From NCBI GenBank assembly GCA_045631525.1, contig JAZQUY010000021.1:1-64000 (forward strand): a DNA stretch of 64,000 nt. Reading direction: 5' to 3'. The notes beneath the pieces are model-generated. The model searched no databases, was not told where the DNA came from, and was given only the letters and a program-made list of their open reading frames with translations. Shown here piece by piece: positions 33,564-40,452 of this stretch. Each line of letters begins with the position of its first letter. Position 1 is the stretch's first letter. This stretch comes from SIG440 sp045631525 (GTDB lineage Bacteria > Bacillota > Clostridia > Monoglobales > Monoglobaceae). The translations under genes were made by a program, and so were the position numbers.

Positions 33564-33870
33564 ACATTTTTTGCGATTTTTGGGCTGTTTTTTTTGGTAA
33601 TATAAAAAATCATATTTTTTATTACTTTTAATTTATATTATATATTTATTATTTTTAGGTTGTTGTTGCTGTTGTTGGGGGTGTTAATAATGTGAAAAAG
33701 TGTTTTTTTAAATGATTGTTATTGACTTTATAGGTGTTTATATGTATGTTGAAAAGTATTTCAAGTTATAAACATTATTAACAAACAAAAAGATTTCTAA
33801 AATTTATTAACAGCTGAAATATAAATTATTAACTTTATAATGTTGATAAGTTAAGTTTTTATAGTAAAAA
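33564..33870. other. oriC: Candidate replication origin (oriC)
   Basis: An AT-rich, gene-free stretch between leftward dnaN-recF-gyrB and rightward ferredoxin-rsmG. It holds DnaA-box-like 9-mers of the form TTATNAACA: 33682-33690 (reverse), 33766-33774 and 33775-33783 (in tandem), 33804-33812, and 33841-33849 (reverse, TTATCAACA), plus TTATTAACT at 33826-33834. None is a perfect TTATCCACA. The GTTGTTGCTGTTGTTGGGGG stretch at 33660-33680 is strongly strand-biased. The gene context and divergence of transcription support oriC; the box sequence is atypical. Confidence 0.6.
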
Positions 33871-33872
33871 GA

Positions 33873-33901
33873 TTGACAAATTAAAAAAAATAATATATTA
33901 T
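33873..33901 (+). promoter_or_regulatory. Ferredoxin promoter
   Basis: TTGACA (33873-33878) and TATTAT (33896-33901) are separated by 17 bp. Confidence 0.7.
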
Positions 33902-33961
33902 TACCTTGTAATGTTGATTTTATGCATTATGTTCATAATTTTTAGGTAAGAGGTGAAAAAA

Positions 33962-34129
33962 ATGGCTTATACAATCAACGATGATTGCATCATGTGCGGT
34001 GCTTGCGAAGGTGAATGCCCCGTATCATGTATTTCTGAAGGGGATGGCAAATACGTTATTGATGCTGATGCTTGCATTGACTGCGGCAGCTGCGCTGGTG
34101 TTTGCCCTGTAGATGCTCCTCAGGCATAA
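33962..34129 (+). CDS. 2[4Fe-4S] ferredoxin
   Basis: A 55-aa clostridial-type ferredoxin. Two CxxCxxCxxxCP clusters are visible (CIMCGACEGECP and CIDCGSCAGVCP), each binding one cubane. It carries low-potential electrons for hydrogenases, pyruvate-ferredoxin oxidoreductase and similar enzymes. The ribosome binding site is AGAGGTG. It has its own promoter and terminator and stands at the rightward side of the candidate origin, where mnmG or rpmH is usual. Confidence 0.96.
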   Translation: MAYTINDDCIMCGACEGECPVSCISEGDGKYVIDADACIDCGSCAGVCPVDAPQA

Positions 34130-34146
34130 GAAATTTTTAAATTTAA

Positions 34147-34182
34147 AAAAGAGAGTGCTTCATTCTTGTTGCATTCTCTTTT
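34147..34182 (+). terminator. Ferredoxin terminator
   Basis: A 12-bp stem (AAAAGAGAGTGC/GCATTCTCTTTT, one G-T pair) followed by a short T run, before rsmG. Confidence 0.7.
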
Positions 34183-34201
34183 AACTTTCTGGGTGAAAAT
34201 T

Positions 34202-34906
34202 ATGGATAAAGAAATTTTTGAAAAAGGACTTGATTGTTTAGGATTAAGTATAGATAGAGAAAAAATTGAAAAGTTTGATATTTACTCGAAATTACTGGTT
34301 GAGTGGAATGAAAAAATAAATCTCACGGCGATTACTTCACCTGAGGAAATATCAATAAAACATTTCCTCGACAGCATTGCGCCCCTTTCTGTTTTTGAAA
34401 TCGAGGAAAATGCAAAAGTAATTGATGTGGGAACAGGGGCTGGTTTTCCGGGATTTCCGATAAAAATAATGAGGGAAGACCTTGATTTTACTTTTATGGA
34501 TTCCCTGAACAAAAGGATAAATTTTTTGAAATTGGTTTCTGAGGAAATAGGATTTGAGAAAGTGGAATTTGTTCATATGAGAGCAGAAGATGGGGGCATA
34601 AACAAATTATACAGAGAAAAATTTGATTATATTGTGTCACGTGCTGTTGCAAACTTGAAAGTTTTAAGTGAATATTGTATTCCTTTTTTGAAAGTAGGAG
34701 GAACATTTGCTGCCTTCAAACAGTACGAAGTTGATGAGGAAATAGAAGATGCAAAGGCGATAATTGGGTCTTTAGGAGGAAAAATAAAAGAAATAAAGGA
34801 AATAAAAATTCCTTGCTCGGATATTGTGAGAAAAATAATTTTAATAGAAAAAATAAAAGAAACTCCGAAAAATTTCCCTCGAAAAGCCAGTAAAATAAAG
34901 AAATAG
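34202..34906 (+). CDS. rsmG: 16S rRNA m7G527 methyltransferase RsmG
   Basis: A 234-aa SAM-dependent methyltransferase (GidB). VEWNEKINLTAI (near 36-47) is the family signature, VIDVGTGAGFPGFPIKI (near 75-91) is the SAM-binding motif I, and SRAVANLKVLSEYC follows. The start at 34202 follows GGGTGA; a start at 34166 lies inside the ferredoxin terminator and is rejected. rsmG normally sits after mnmG next to the origin; here mnmG is absent. parAB, usually next, is 17 kb away. Confidence 0.93.
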   Translation: MDKEIFEKGLDCLGLSIDREKIEKFDIYSKLLVEWNEKINLTAITSPEEISIKHFLDSIAPLSVFEIEENAKVIDVGTGAGFPGFPIKIMREDLDFTFMDSLNKRINFLKLVSEEIGFEKVEFVHMRAEDGGINKLYREKFDYIVSRAVANLKVLSEYCIPFLKVGGTFAAFKQYEVDEEIEDAKAIIGSLGGKIKEIKEIKIPCSDIVRKIILIEKIKETPKNFPRKASKIKK

Positions 34907-34924
34907 AAGAGAAAAGGAGAAAAT

Positions 34925-35368
34925 ATGAAAAAGTTTTTAGCAATCTTGGTATGTTTTACGATTTTTTTGTCTGTTTCGTGTTTTGCAGCAGACAGAGAGG
35001 TTACAGTTTTAATAGACGGTGAGAAACTTGCAACAGACACCCCGCCGCAGTTGATAAACGGCAGAACAATGCTCCCTATGCGTGCGATTTTTGAGGCATT
35101 TGATGCAAGTGTCACCTGGATGGGAGAGGACGAGCTTATTTTTGCGACCAAAGGTGATATGCTTGTGGTTCTCAAAATTGGAGCAAAGGAAATGTCTGTT
35201 CAAAAGGCTTCTGAGGATGTAGGTGAGGTTGTAACCTTGGACGTTGCTCCTTTTCTGTTTAACGAAAGAACAATGGTACCCGCAAGAGCGATAGCAGAGG
35301 CTCTGGGGGCTGATGTGACTTGGGTGGATGAAACCAGCACCGTTGTTATAAAAAGCCAAAAAAAATAA
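34925..35368 (+). CDS. Secreted copper amine oxidase N-terminal-domain protein
   Basis: A 147-aa exported protein with a signal peptide (1-22, SVSCFAA) and one or two copper-amine-oxidase N1-like repeats: VLIDGEKLATDTPPQLINGRTMLPMRAIFEAF..VTW, then VAPFLFNERTMVPARAIAEALGADVTWV. In Firmicutes this module is a stalk-like surface domain and does not imply oxidase activity. It lies 18 bp after rsmG and is followed by a terminator, next to the invertible region. Function unknown. Confidence 0.85.
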   Translation: MKKFLAILVCFTIFLSVSCFAADREVTVLIDGEKLATDTPPQLINGRTMLPMRAIFEAFDASVTWMGEDELIFATKGDMLVVLKIGAKEMSVQKASEDVGEVVTLDVAPFLFNERTMVPARAIAEALGADVTWVDETSTVVIKSQKK

Positions 35369-35379
35369 CAAAAAAACAA

Positions 35380-35406
35380 AAAGATTGTAAATTTACTACA
35401 ATCTTT
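35380..35406 (+). terminator. Terminator after the secreted stalk-domain gene
   Basis: A 10-bp stem (AAAGATTGTA/TACAATCTTT) with a 7-nt loop followed by a long T run. Confidence 0.85.
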
Positions 35407-35460
35407 TTTTTATCTTTTTTTTCGACAAAATAATCCCTGATTTTTAAAGTATAATAGAAA

Positions 35461-35489
35461 ACACCCGGCATTATGCTGGGTGTTTTTTT
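35461..35489 (+). terminator. Terminator abutting the left inverted repeat
   Basis: The stem ACACCC-g-GCAT/ATGC-t-GGGTGT is followed by seven T, the last of which touches the repeat. A TATAAT box (about 35450) lies just before it without a good -35. The terminator shields the invertible segment from transcription entering from the left. Confidence 0.8.
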
Positions 35490-35522
35490 GTCCTTAATCT
35501 TAATATTTAAGGAAAGGGAAAG
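35489..35522 (+). repeat. Left 34-bp inverted repeat (recombination site)
   Basis: It is a perfect inverted match to 36800-36833. The core is TCCTTAA-N9-TTAAGGA, a two-arm layout as expected for a tyrosine recombinase site. The match ends at one mismatch on both sides, so 34 bp is exact. Confidence 0.93.
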
Positions 35523-35583
35523 TTGGTCAAAAAAGTCCCTTCAAATATGTATTTATATTTAAAACTGTCAAAAATGTAAAATA

Positions 35584-35612
35584 AGTATAAACCCAAAGCC
35601 TTGAAAAGTCAA
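35584..35612 (-). promoter_or_regulatory. Outward promoter inside the invertible segment
   Basis: On the minus strand TTGACT (35607-35612) and TATACT (35584-35589) are separated by exactly 17 bp. It points left, out of the segment through the left repeat. If the segment flips, the -10 box would lie at about 36733-36738 pointing right, giving a leader of roughly 200 nt to the surface protein gene at 36950. Confidence 0.8.
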
Positions 35613-35653
35613 GGTTTTTTCAAAAAAAACTGAAAAACCCGGCTTTTTTTCCG
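35595..35653 (+). terminator. Terminator-like structure ahead of the recombinase gene
   Basis: AAAGCC (35595-35600) can pair with GGCTTT (35641-35646), which runs into seven T; a small inner stem CCTTGA/TCAAGG lies inside. It could insulate the recombinase gene from readthrough. It overlaps the outward promoter's -35 region. Confidence 0.35.
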
Positions 35654-35687
35654 TCAAAATTTTAGTCAAAGAAAGGAGGATAAAAAA

Positions 35688-36740
35688 ATGGCCCGCAGAG
35701 GAGAAAATATTTATAAACGAAAAGATGGACGCTATGAGGGACGTTATATAAAAAGCTATGACCTGTCCGGGAAAGCGGTTTATGGATATATATACTCAAA
35801 AAGCTATGGGGAAGTAAAAGAAAAGCTATTAAAATGCAAGACGGAAAAAAAGGAAAAATCAAAAGAGATCAATATAACTTTGGAAGAGTGGATACGTTTT
35901 TGGGAAAAGGGACAAACATCTATCAAAGTGAGCACTTTAAATATTTATAAAAGTCATATAAAAAATCACATAATTCCAAGCATTGGGAGAATATCATTAA
36001 AAAGGATAAATGCTGAAATGCTTCAAAGGTTTGTAAATGAGATAAATCTTTCAGGAGCATCTGCACGCAGTATTTTGTCAACACTCAAAGTGATTTTGAG
36101 AGACGCTGAAAATAGGGGTCTGATTGAAGAAAACTGGAAAAAACTGAAACTTCCGCCTAAGGAAAAGGCTTTTGTGCGGGTTCTTTCGGTGAATGAACAA
36201 AAGTCTCTTGAAAAAACTCTTTGCGGGGATAAAGATATAGGAATTCTCATTTGTCTTTATACAGGTCTTCGGATAGGCGAGGTTTGTGCTCTCAGGTGGT
36301 GCGACATTGACTTTGAGAACTCCAGCCTTTGCGTAACCGGCACTCAGGTGAGGACAAAAGACGGGCTCAATATTATACCGCCCAAAAGCAATGCGTCGAG
36401 GAGAGAAATCCCAATTCCAGACTTTCTTCTTGAAAAGCTTGAAAAAATAAAAAACAACGGAATTTATGTACTTTCCCAAAAAGAAAAACCAATGGATGTA
36501 AGGACATATCGCAGGCATTTCAAAAATAAAATCAAAGAGGCACAGCTCTCTGACATCAAATATCATTCCCTCAGGCACACTTTTGCAACCCGTGCTCTTG
36601 AGGTGGGTATGGATTATCGTACCCTTTCTGAAATTTTGGGGCACGCATCGGTTTCAATAACTCTTGACATTTATGCTCATTCACTCAAAGAGCACAAAAT
36701 AAACGAAATGAAAAAGGTGGCAGAGCTTTTTACGGGATAA
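35688..36740 (+). CDS. Tyrosine recombinase within the invertible segment
   Basis: A 350-aa site-specific recombinase. The N-terminal part has an AP2-like arm-binding region (1-50) and a SAM-like core-binding domain (about 64-145, TLEEWIRFWEKG). The catalytic domain has the full set R195 (TGLRIGEV), K233, H293 and R296 (HSLRHTF), H319 (LGHAS) and the nucleophile Y329 (DIYAHS). AGGAGG precedes the start. It is of phage/Tn916-integrase type by size. Because perfect inverted repeats lie 165 bp upstream of its start and 59 bp past its stop and no other mobile genes are present, its likely job is DNA inversion rather than transfer. I found no strong promoter for the gene itself. Confidence 0.93.
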   Translation: MARRGENIYKRKDGRYEGRYIKSYDLSGKAVYGYIYSKSYGEVKEKLLKCKTEKKEKSKEINITLEEWIRFWEKGQTSIKVSTLNIYKSHIKNHIIPSIGRISLKRINAEMLQRFVNEINLSGASARSILSTLKVILRDAENRGLIEENWKKLKLPPKEKAFVRVLSVNEQKSLEKTLCGDKDIGILICLYTGLRIGEVCALRWCDIDFENSSLCVTGTQVRTKDGLNIIPPKSNASRREIPIPDFLLEKLEKIKNNGIYVLSQKEKPMDVRTYRRHFKNKIKEAQLSDIKYHSLRHTFATRALEVGMDYRTLSEILGHASVSITLDIYAHSLKEHKINEMKKVAELFTG

Positions 36741-36799
36741 AATATCCGTCAAAAGATGTGGTCAAAAAACTGTCTTTCAACGTTTCTAAAGAAAAACCG

Positions 36800-36833
36800 C
36801 TTTCCCTTTCCTTAAATATTAAGATTAAGGACA
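36800..36833 (-). repeat. Right 34-bp inverted repeat (recombination site)
   Basis: It is the exact reverse complement of 35489-35522. The surface protein gene starts 117 bp further right. Confidence 0.93.
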
Positions 36834-36949
36834 TTTCGGGAAAGAGATTTTAAACTTTCTTCCTATATTATTTACATTTAAAGCATCAAAAATGCGAGAA
36901 AATCTTATTTTTTTATATCAAAATTTTTTAAAGGAGGAAAAACAAAAAA
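36834..36949 (+). promoter_or_regulatory. Leader between the right repeat and the surface protein gene
   Basis: I see no TTGACA-like -35 with a matching -10 on the plus strand from the recombinase stop to the surface gene; the TATATT near 36867 has no partner. An AAAGGAGG ribosome binding site lies at about 36930-36937. The gene therefore seems to lack a promoter in the present orientation. Confidence 0.55.
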
Positions 36950-39484
36950 ATGAGGAAAACAAGATTTTTGGCTATGGTACTTTGCGTAGCAATGGTACTT
37001 AGTACAATGGGTTTCACTGTGTTTGCTGGAGAAGCCAAACTGGTAACAGGTCTGTCGGGTGCAGGTACGGAGAATGATCCATTCGTGATTAGCAATGTTG
37101 ATGAGCTTATATGGTTCAGAGACAATGTTAATAAAGGTAACACCTATGAGGGCGAATATGTTGCTCTTACAGCAGATATTGACCTTAAAGGCCACGAAGA
37201 AAGCAATGTCAATCATGAAGGAAAGGATGTTTCCTCATCCACTTTCAGGCCTATTGGTGATTATGCTTCTAAGGCTTCATTCAAGGGTACATTTGATGGT
37301 GGTAACAAAACCATTTCAAACCTTTATATAAGCGGTTGGGATATCAATTATCATTGGGATAATTACGGTTCCGCAGGCCTTTTTGGTACTGTAGAAAATG
37401 CAACTATCAAAAACTTAACTGTAGAAGGTTTTGAAATTCAAGTTGAGGCTGGAGACGTTGCAGCTATTACAGGCCATGCTATAGGTGATTGTACATTTGA
37501 AAACATCACTATAACAAACAGCAAAATTGCAACCTATAACAACGGTTGTGCTGGTATTGTTGCATGGTCTGAGGCTGGCAATTATACATTCAAGGGAGTT
37601 ACGGTTACCGATTCTGTTGTCCTCGCCGGACTTTGGGGCTCATTTGACAGCTCCATCGGAGGTGTTCTTGCACAGGCAGATGAAGATGGGAAATATATCT
37701 TTGAAGATGTAGATGTTGCTTGCCGCCTTGATTGTTATAATGACGTAACAGCAGCATATAAATGGTATTCTTACAGAATGTGCGGTATGCTCATTGGCCG
37801 TATGACAACCTTATTTGAGGGCAAAAACGAAGTTGACCCCCGTGGCAGCGTTACATTTAAGGATAATGTTAATATCACTATTGGAGAGTGGGCTAATTAC
37901 ACATATGCTTGGGATGACAGTTTAGACAGAGGTTGTCAGCGTATTGAAGCTGGTTATACATACGGCGGTGTTAATGTTGAAAATTATCCCGATGCCACTA
38001 TAGAAACTATAGCTTTTAATACAATCATTGGCGGACCTCAATCACAAAGTGTAGGTTATTATGGTTCTTCCTTTGATGATCTTAAATCAATTGAGAATTT
38101 TGACACAAGTACTTTAGCTGTTAAAGATTTTGCAAAAGCTGCAAGAGCCGCTGTACAGCTTTGGGCTCCTTCTGACGTGGCAAGAAGCGGAGAGCTTGTT
38201 TTAGTAGACAGTTTTGAAACCCTTGAAGAAGCCCTTGAAGCAGCAGAAGATGGTTACACAATAAAGCTAATTAAGGATATTGAGTTAAACACCGGCATCG
38301 TTGTTTCAAAAGACATTACACTTGACCTTAACGGAAAGACAATAACAGGAACAGATAAGGCTGCATCAGGAAACTTTGCTCTTATTACAAACAAAGGAAC
38401 TTTGACAGTTGATGACAGCGTTGGAACAGGTGCAATCACTTTGACTGCAGAGAATGACCGGAGCTGGAATGCTTTGTCAGCGGTTATTTCAAATGAAGGC
38501 GGCACATTGATAGTTAAAAACGGTAAGATTGAACATCTTGGTGGTTCTGCTATGGCGTATGGCATCGATAACAACAGCACTCTTGGAGAAACAAAGGTTG
38601 TTGTTAAAGGTGGAACAATCGCTTCACCTTATCGTGGTATAAGAGCTTTCCAGAATAGCAAAGCAAAGATGAATTCTGTTGTTATGGAAGGCGGAAAAAT
38701 TGTTGCTAAAGCAGGTATCTGGATGCATCAGTCAGGTGCAGACTCTCTTGGTGAAGTTACAGTTACCGGGGGTAAAATTGAAGCTGTATCAAATGCTATT
38801 GTAACGGATATACATTCAGGAGCGAAGACAACAATTACAATCAAAGGTGGCGAATTCAGCAACACAAACGAAGCGGCAAACCTTCTTCTTGTATGGCCAT
38901 TCTCTAATATGTCTACTGTTACAGAAGCAAATGAAACAGTTATGAACATCGAAGGCGGAAGCTTTGACTGTGCAGGTGAAGGAAACCTTATTGGTGTTCT
39001 TAATGGAGCTGACGCAAACACAGATGTAGCGGTTTCAGGCGGTATATTCAGTGAAGCAATCGCAGAAGAATATATCGCAGATGGCTTCAAGCTTGTTTCA
39101 AACAGTGACGGCACATACGGCGTCAAAGAAGATACCCAATGGACAACAGACATAGATGCCGGATATTATATGTCAGCAAACGAAAAGCTTGGTCTTATGA
39201 GATACCTCTTCCACTTTGGTGGTGTTGGCACAATCGATAAGGCAGGCATTAAGTTCATTAGGGGCGATAAGATTTCAGAAGATATGGACAATTTTGTGGG
39301 TACGGTTGAAGGTAATGCCAAAACTTTCTATGGTGATATAAATAAAATTCCTGAAAACACAGAAGGCAAATATTATGCCGTTGGATTTGTAACAATCGGT
39401 GAAAAAACCTACTGGTCAAATCCAATCTTCTGTGAACCCAACTTCACAAGATATTTTTCAACATATACTGGAGGTGCAGAATAA
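36950..39484 (+). CDS. Secreted beta-helix surface protein, probably phase-variable
   Basis: An 844-aa exported protein with a signal peptide (1-25, FTVFAGEA). Residues about 30-130 contain a GLUG/pectin-lyase-like unit (GTENDPFVISNVDELIWF..ALTADIDLKG..FKGTFDGGNKTISNLYISG). From about 420 to 715 a right-handed beta-helix is evident (LEEALEAAEDGYTIKLIKDI, ITLDLNGKTITG, repeated VKGGTI/VEGGKI/VTGGKI turns). The last 120 residues form a separate domain of unknown type. No LPXTG, SLH or choline-binding anchor is visible. Such repeats serve in adhesion or glycan binding; activity is unknown. The stop overlaps the next start (TAATG). Expression is probably set by the upstream invertible promoter. 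Confidence 0.85.
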   Translation: MRKTRFLAMVLCVAMVLSTMGFTVFAGEAKLVTGLSGAGTENDPFVISNVDELIWFRDNVNKGNTYEGEYVALTADIDLKGHEESNVNHEGKDVSSSTFRPIGDYASKASFKGTFDGGNKTISNLYISGWDINYHWDNYGSAGLFGTVENATIKNLTVEGFEIQVEAGDVAAITGHAIGDCTFENITITNSKIATYNNGCAGIVAWSEAGNYTFKGVTVTDSVVLAGLWGSFDSSIGGVLAQADEDGKYIFEDVDVACRLDCYNDVTAAYKWYSYRMCGMLIGRMTTLFEGKNEVDPRGSVTFKDNVNITIGEWANYTYAWDDSLDRGCQRIEAGYTYGGVNVENYPDATIETIAFNTIIGGPQSQSVGYYGSSFDDLKSIENFDTSTLAVKDFAKAARAAVQLWAPSDVARSGELVLVDSFETLEEALEAAEDGYTIKLIKDIELNTGIVVSKDITLDLNGKTITGTDKAASGNFALITNKGTLTVDDSVGTGAITLTAENDRSWNALSAVISNEGGTLIVKNGKIEHLGGSAMAYGIDNNSTLGETKVVVKGGTIASPYRGIRAFQNSKAKMNSVVMEGGKIVAKAGIWMHQSGADSLGEVTVTGGKIEAVSNAIVTDIHSGAKTTITIKGGEFSNTNEAANLLLVWPFSNMSTVTEANETVMNIEGGSFDCAGEGNLIGVLNGADANTDVAVSGGIFSEAIAEEYIADGFKLVSNSDGTYGVKEDTQWTTDIDAGYYMSANEKLGLMRYLFHFGGVGTIDKAGIKFIRGDKISEDMDNFVGTVEGNAKTFYGDINKIPENTEGKYYAVGFVTIGEKTYWSNPIFCEPNFTRYFSTYTGGAE

Positions 39485-39660
39485 TGAAAAGATATGAAAG
39501 ACCCGAAATTGAGCTTGTTTCTTTTGATGTTGAAGATATTATAACAACAAGTGCGGACATTTTTAGTCCTCAAACGGAAATAGAGGTTAACGGCGTAAAG
39601 CTCCAGGCAACAGATTTCGAATCGCAGCCATTTTCAATATTTACACAGCCAGGCGAATAA
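39484..39660 (+). CDS. 58-aa protein translationally coupled to the surface protein
   Basis: The ATG shares one base with the surface gene's stop codon (TAATG). The N-terminal pattern KRYERPEIELVSFDVEDIITTS recalls a class of small uncharacterised proteins of gut Firmicutes that start KxYxxPxxE and contain D(V/I)ITTS; this resemblance is from memory. There is no signal peptide, no membrane segment and no cysteine. It could be a chaperone, an assembly partner or a leader-type peptide; there is no evidence for any one of these. Confidence 0.8.
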   Translation: MKRYERPEIELVSFDVEDIITTSADIFSPQTEIEVNGVKLQATDFESQPFSIFTQPGE

Positions 39661-39674
39661 TCAAAATAAGAGAA

Positions 39675-39699
39675 AGGGGCGGCAACAAAAAGCTGCCCC
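39675..39699 (+). terminator. Hairpin between the 58-aa protein and membrane protein genes
   Basis: The stem GGGGCGGC/GCTGCCCC (one G-T pair) has an A-rich loop and no T-run, so it may reduce rather than stop transcription. Confidence 0.45.
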
Positions 39700-39730
39700 T
39701 ACACTTTAAAAAGAAAAGGACAGAAAAAAG

Positions 39731-40162
39731 ATGAGAGTTATTATAAGGCGATTTTTGGAACTTCTTTTTCCGACAATGCTTTTATCGGTAATGGTTACTT
39801 TTTTACACGTCAATACATACATTCCCGAAAGCAAAACAGTTCTTGGCATAGTTATGCTTTTTTCTGTGATATTGGTGTCTATTTACACCCTTTCTTGCTT
39901 GAATGAATGCTTTGATGATATGTTTCAGATGATAGATTATTTCTTCTATAATTTGGTAGCTTTTGGAATGTTTGTAGGTGCAATATGGATTGCCTTTCAT
40001 TATATGAACAATGTTTGGTTTACGTGGCTTTTTGCTATTGCAAAAACCTTTGTGTTTCTCGCAGAAGGAGTAACAATCACATCGTCTTTGACGTATTTTT
40101 GCGGAATTTTTCTTGTATTTATTTTTATTGTACCTATTTTTAAGATAAGATTGTATCAGTAG
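39731..40162 (+). CDS. Small polytopic membrane protein in the switch cargo
   Basis: A 143-aa protein made almost entirely of four hydrophobic segments (about 12-28, 37-55, 73-92, 97-138). I do not recognise a family. It has no catalytic motif. It lies in the same direction as the surface protein and 58-aa genes with an AAAAGGACAG leader, so it may be co-expressed with them. A role in export or anchoring of the surface protein is conceivable but not shown. Confidence 0.75.
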   Translation: MRVIIRRFLELLFPTMLLSVMVTFLHVNTYIPESKTVLGIVMLFSVILVSIYTLSCLNECFDDMFQMIDYFFYNLVAFGMFVGAIWIAFHYMNNVWFTWLFAIAKTFVFLAEGVTITSSLTYFCGIFLVFIFIVPIFKIRLYQ

Positions 40163-40188
40163 TTTTTAAAAGAGAAAGAAGGGCTTTT

Positions 40189-40437
40189 ATGACAACCAAG
40201 AAAAGACTGTGTTCCACCTGCAAAACCGGACGGGAAAGTCTTTTGCTGGACGAAACATCCCCTGATTGTCCGTACATCACAAGGTATACGGGTGAAATTT
40301 GTCCCAAGTATGTTCCCGATAACACCGCTTTGGCAGAGTTAAAGGACGTGCAAGAGGAAGACCCGGATTTAAAAACAAAAGGAATATGGAAGCGCTTTTT
40401 GTCTTTCTTTGAGAAGAATCAAAGAAAAACTTTTTAA
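40189..40437 (+). CDS. Small cysteine-containing cytoplasmic protein
   Basis: An 82-aa protein with cysteines arranged C-x2-C (RLCSTCKTG) and later C-x10-C (SPDCPYIT...ICPKY), possibly one zinc or redox site. The C-terminal half is charged and ends with a short amphipathic helix (WKRFLSFFEKNQRKTF). I do not recognise it. It follows the membrane protein by 26 bp and is ended by a strong terminator, so it may be the last gene of the cargo. Confidence 0.7.
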   Translation: MTTKKRLCSTCKTGRESLLLDETSPDCPYITRYTGEICPKYVPDNTALAELKDVQEEDPDLKTKGIWKRFLSFFEKNQRKTF

Positions 40438-40452
40438 AGACAGTCAAACGAA

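Larger units (their letters stand above)
35523..36799. mobile_element. Invertible DNA segment carrying its own recombinase
   Basis: The 1,277-bp interval between the perfect inverted repeats contains one gene, the tyrosine recombinase, and an outward promoter at its left end. Recombination between inverted sites would flip the interval in place. Repeated GTCAAAA-type motifs occur near both ends (35525, 35567, 35653, 35664, 36748, 36761), and the 11-mer TGGTCAAAAAA occurs in direct orientation at both ends (35524-35534, 36759-36769), possible accessory binding sites. Confidence 0.82.

Noticed and set aside
33660..33680. GTTGTTGCTGTTGTTGGGG as a CRISPR-like or microsatellite repeat
   Set aside because: It is a single short low-complexity run without spacers or further copies. 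No CRISPR array was seen in the window.
34166..34201. Longer rsmG reading starting upstream
   Set aside because: The start lies inside the ferredoxin terminator and lacks a ribosome binding site; the ATG at 34202 gives the family's normal N-terminus.
35688..36740. Recombinase as the integrase of an integrative element or prophage
   Set aside because: There is no tRNA attachment site, no relaxase, excisionase or phage gene beside it, and it is flanked by inverted rather than direct repeats. Inversion is the simpler reading.
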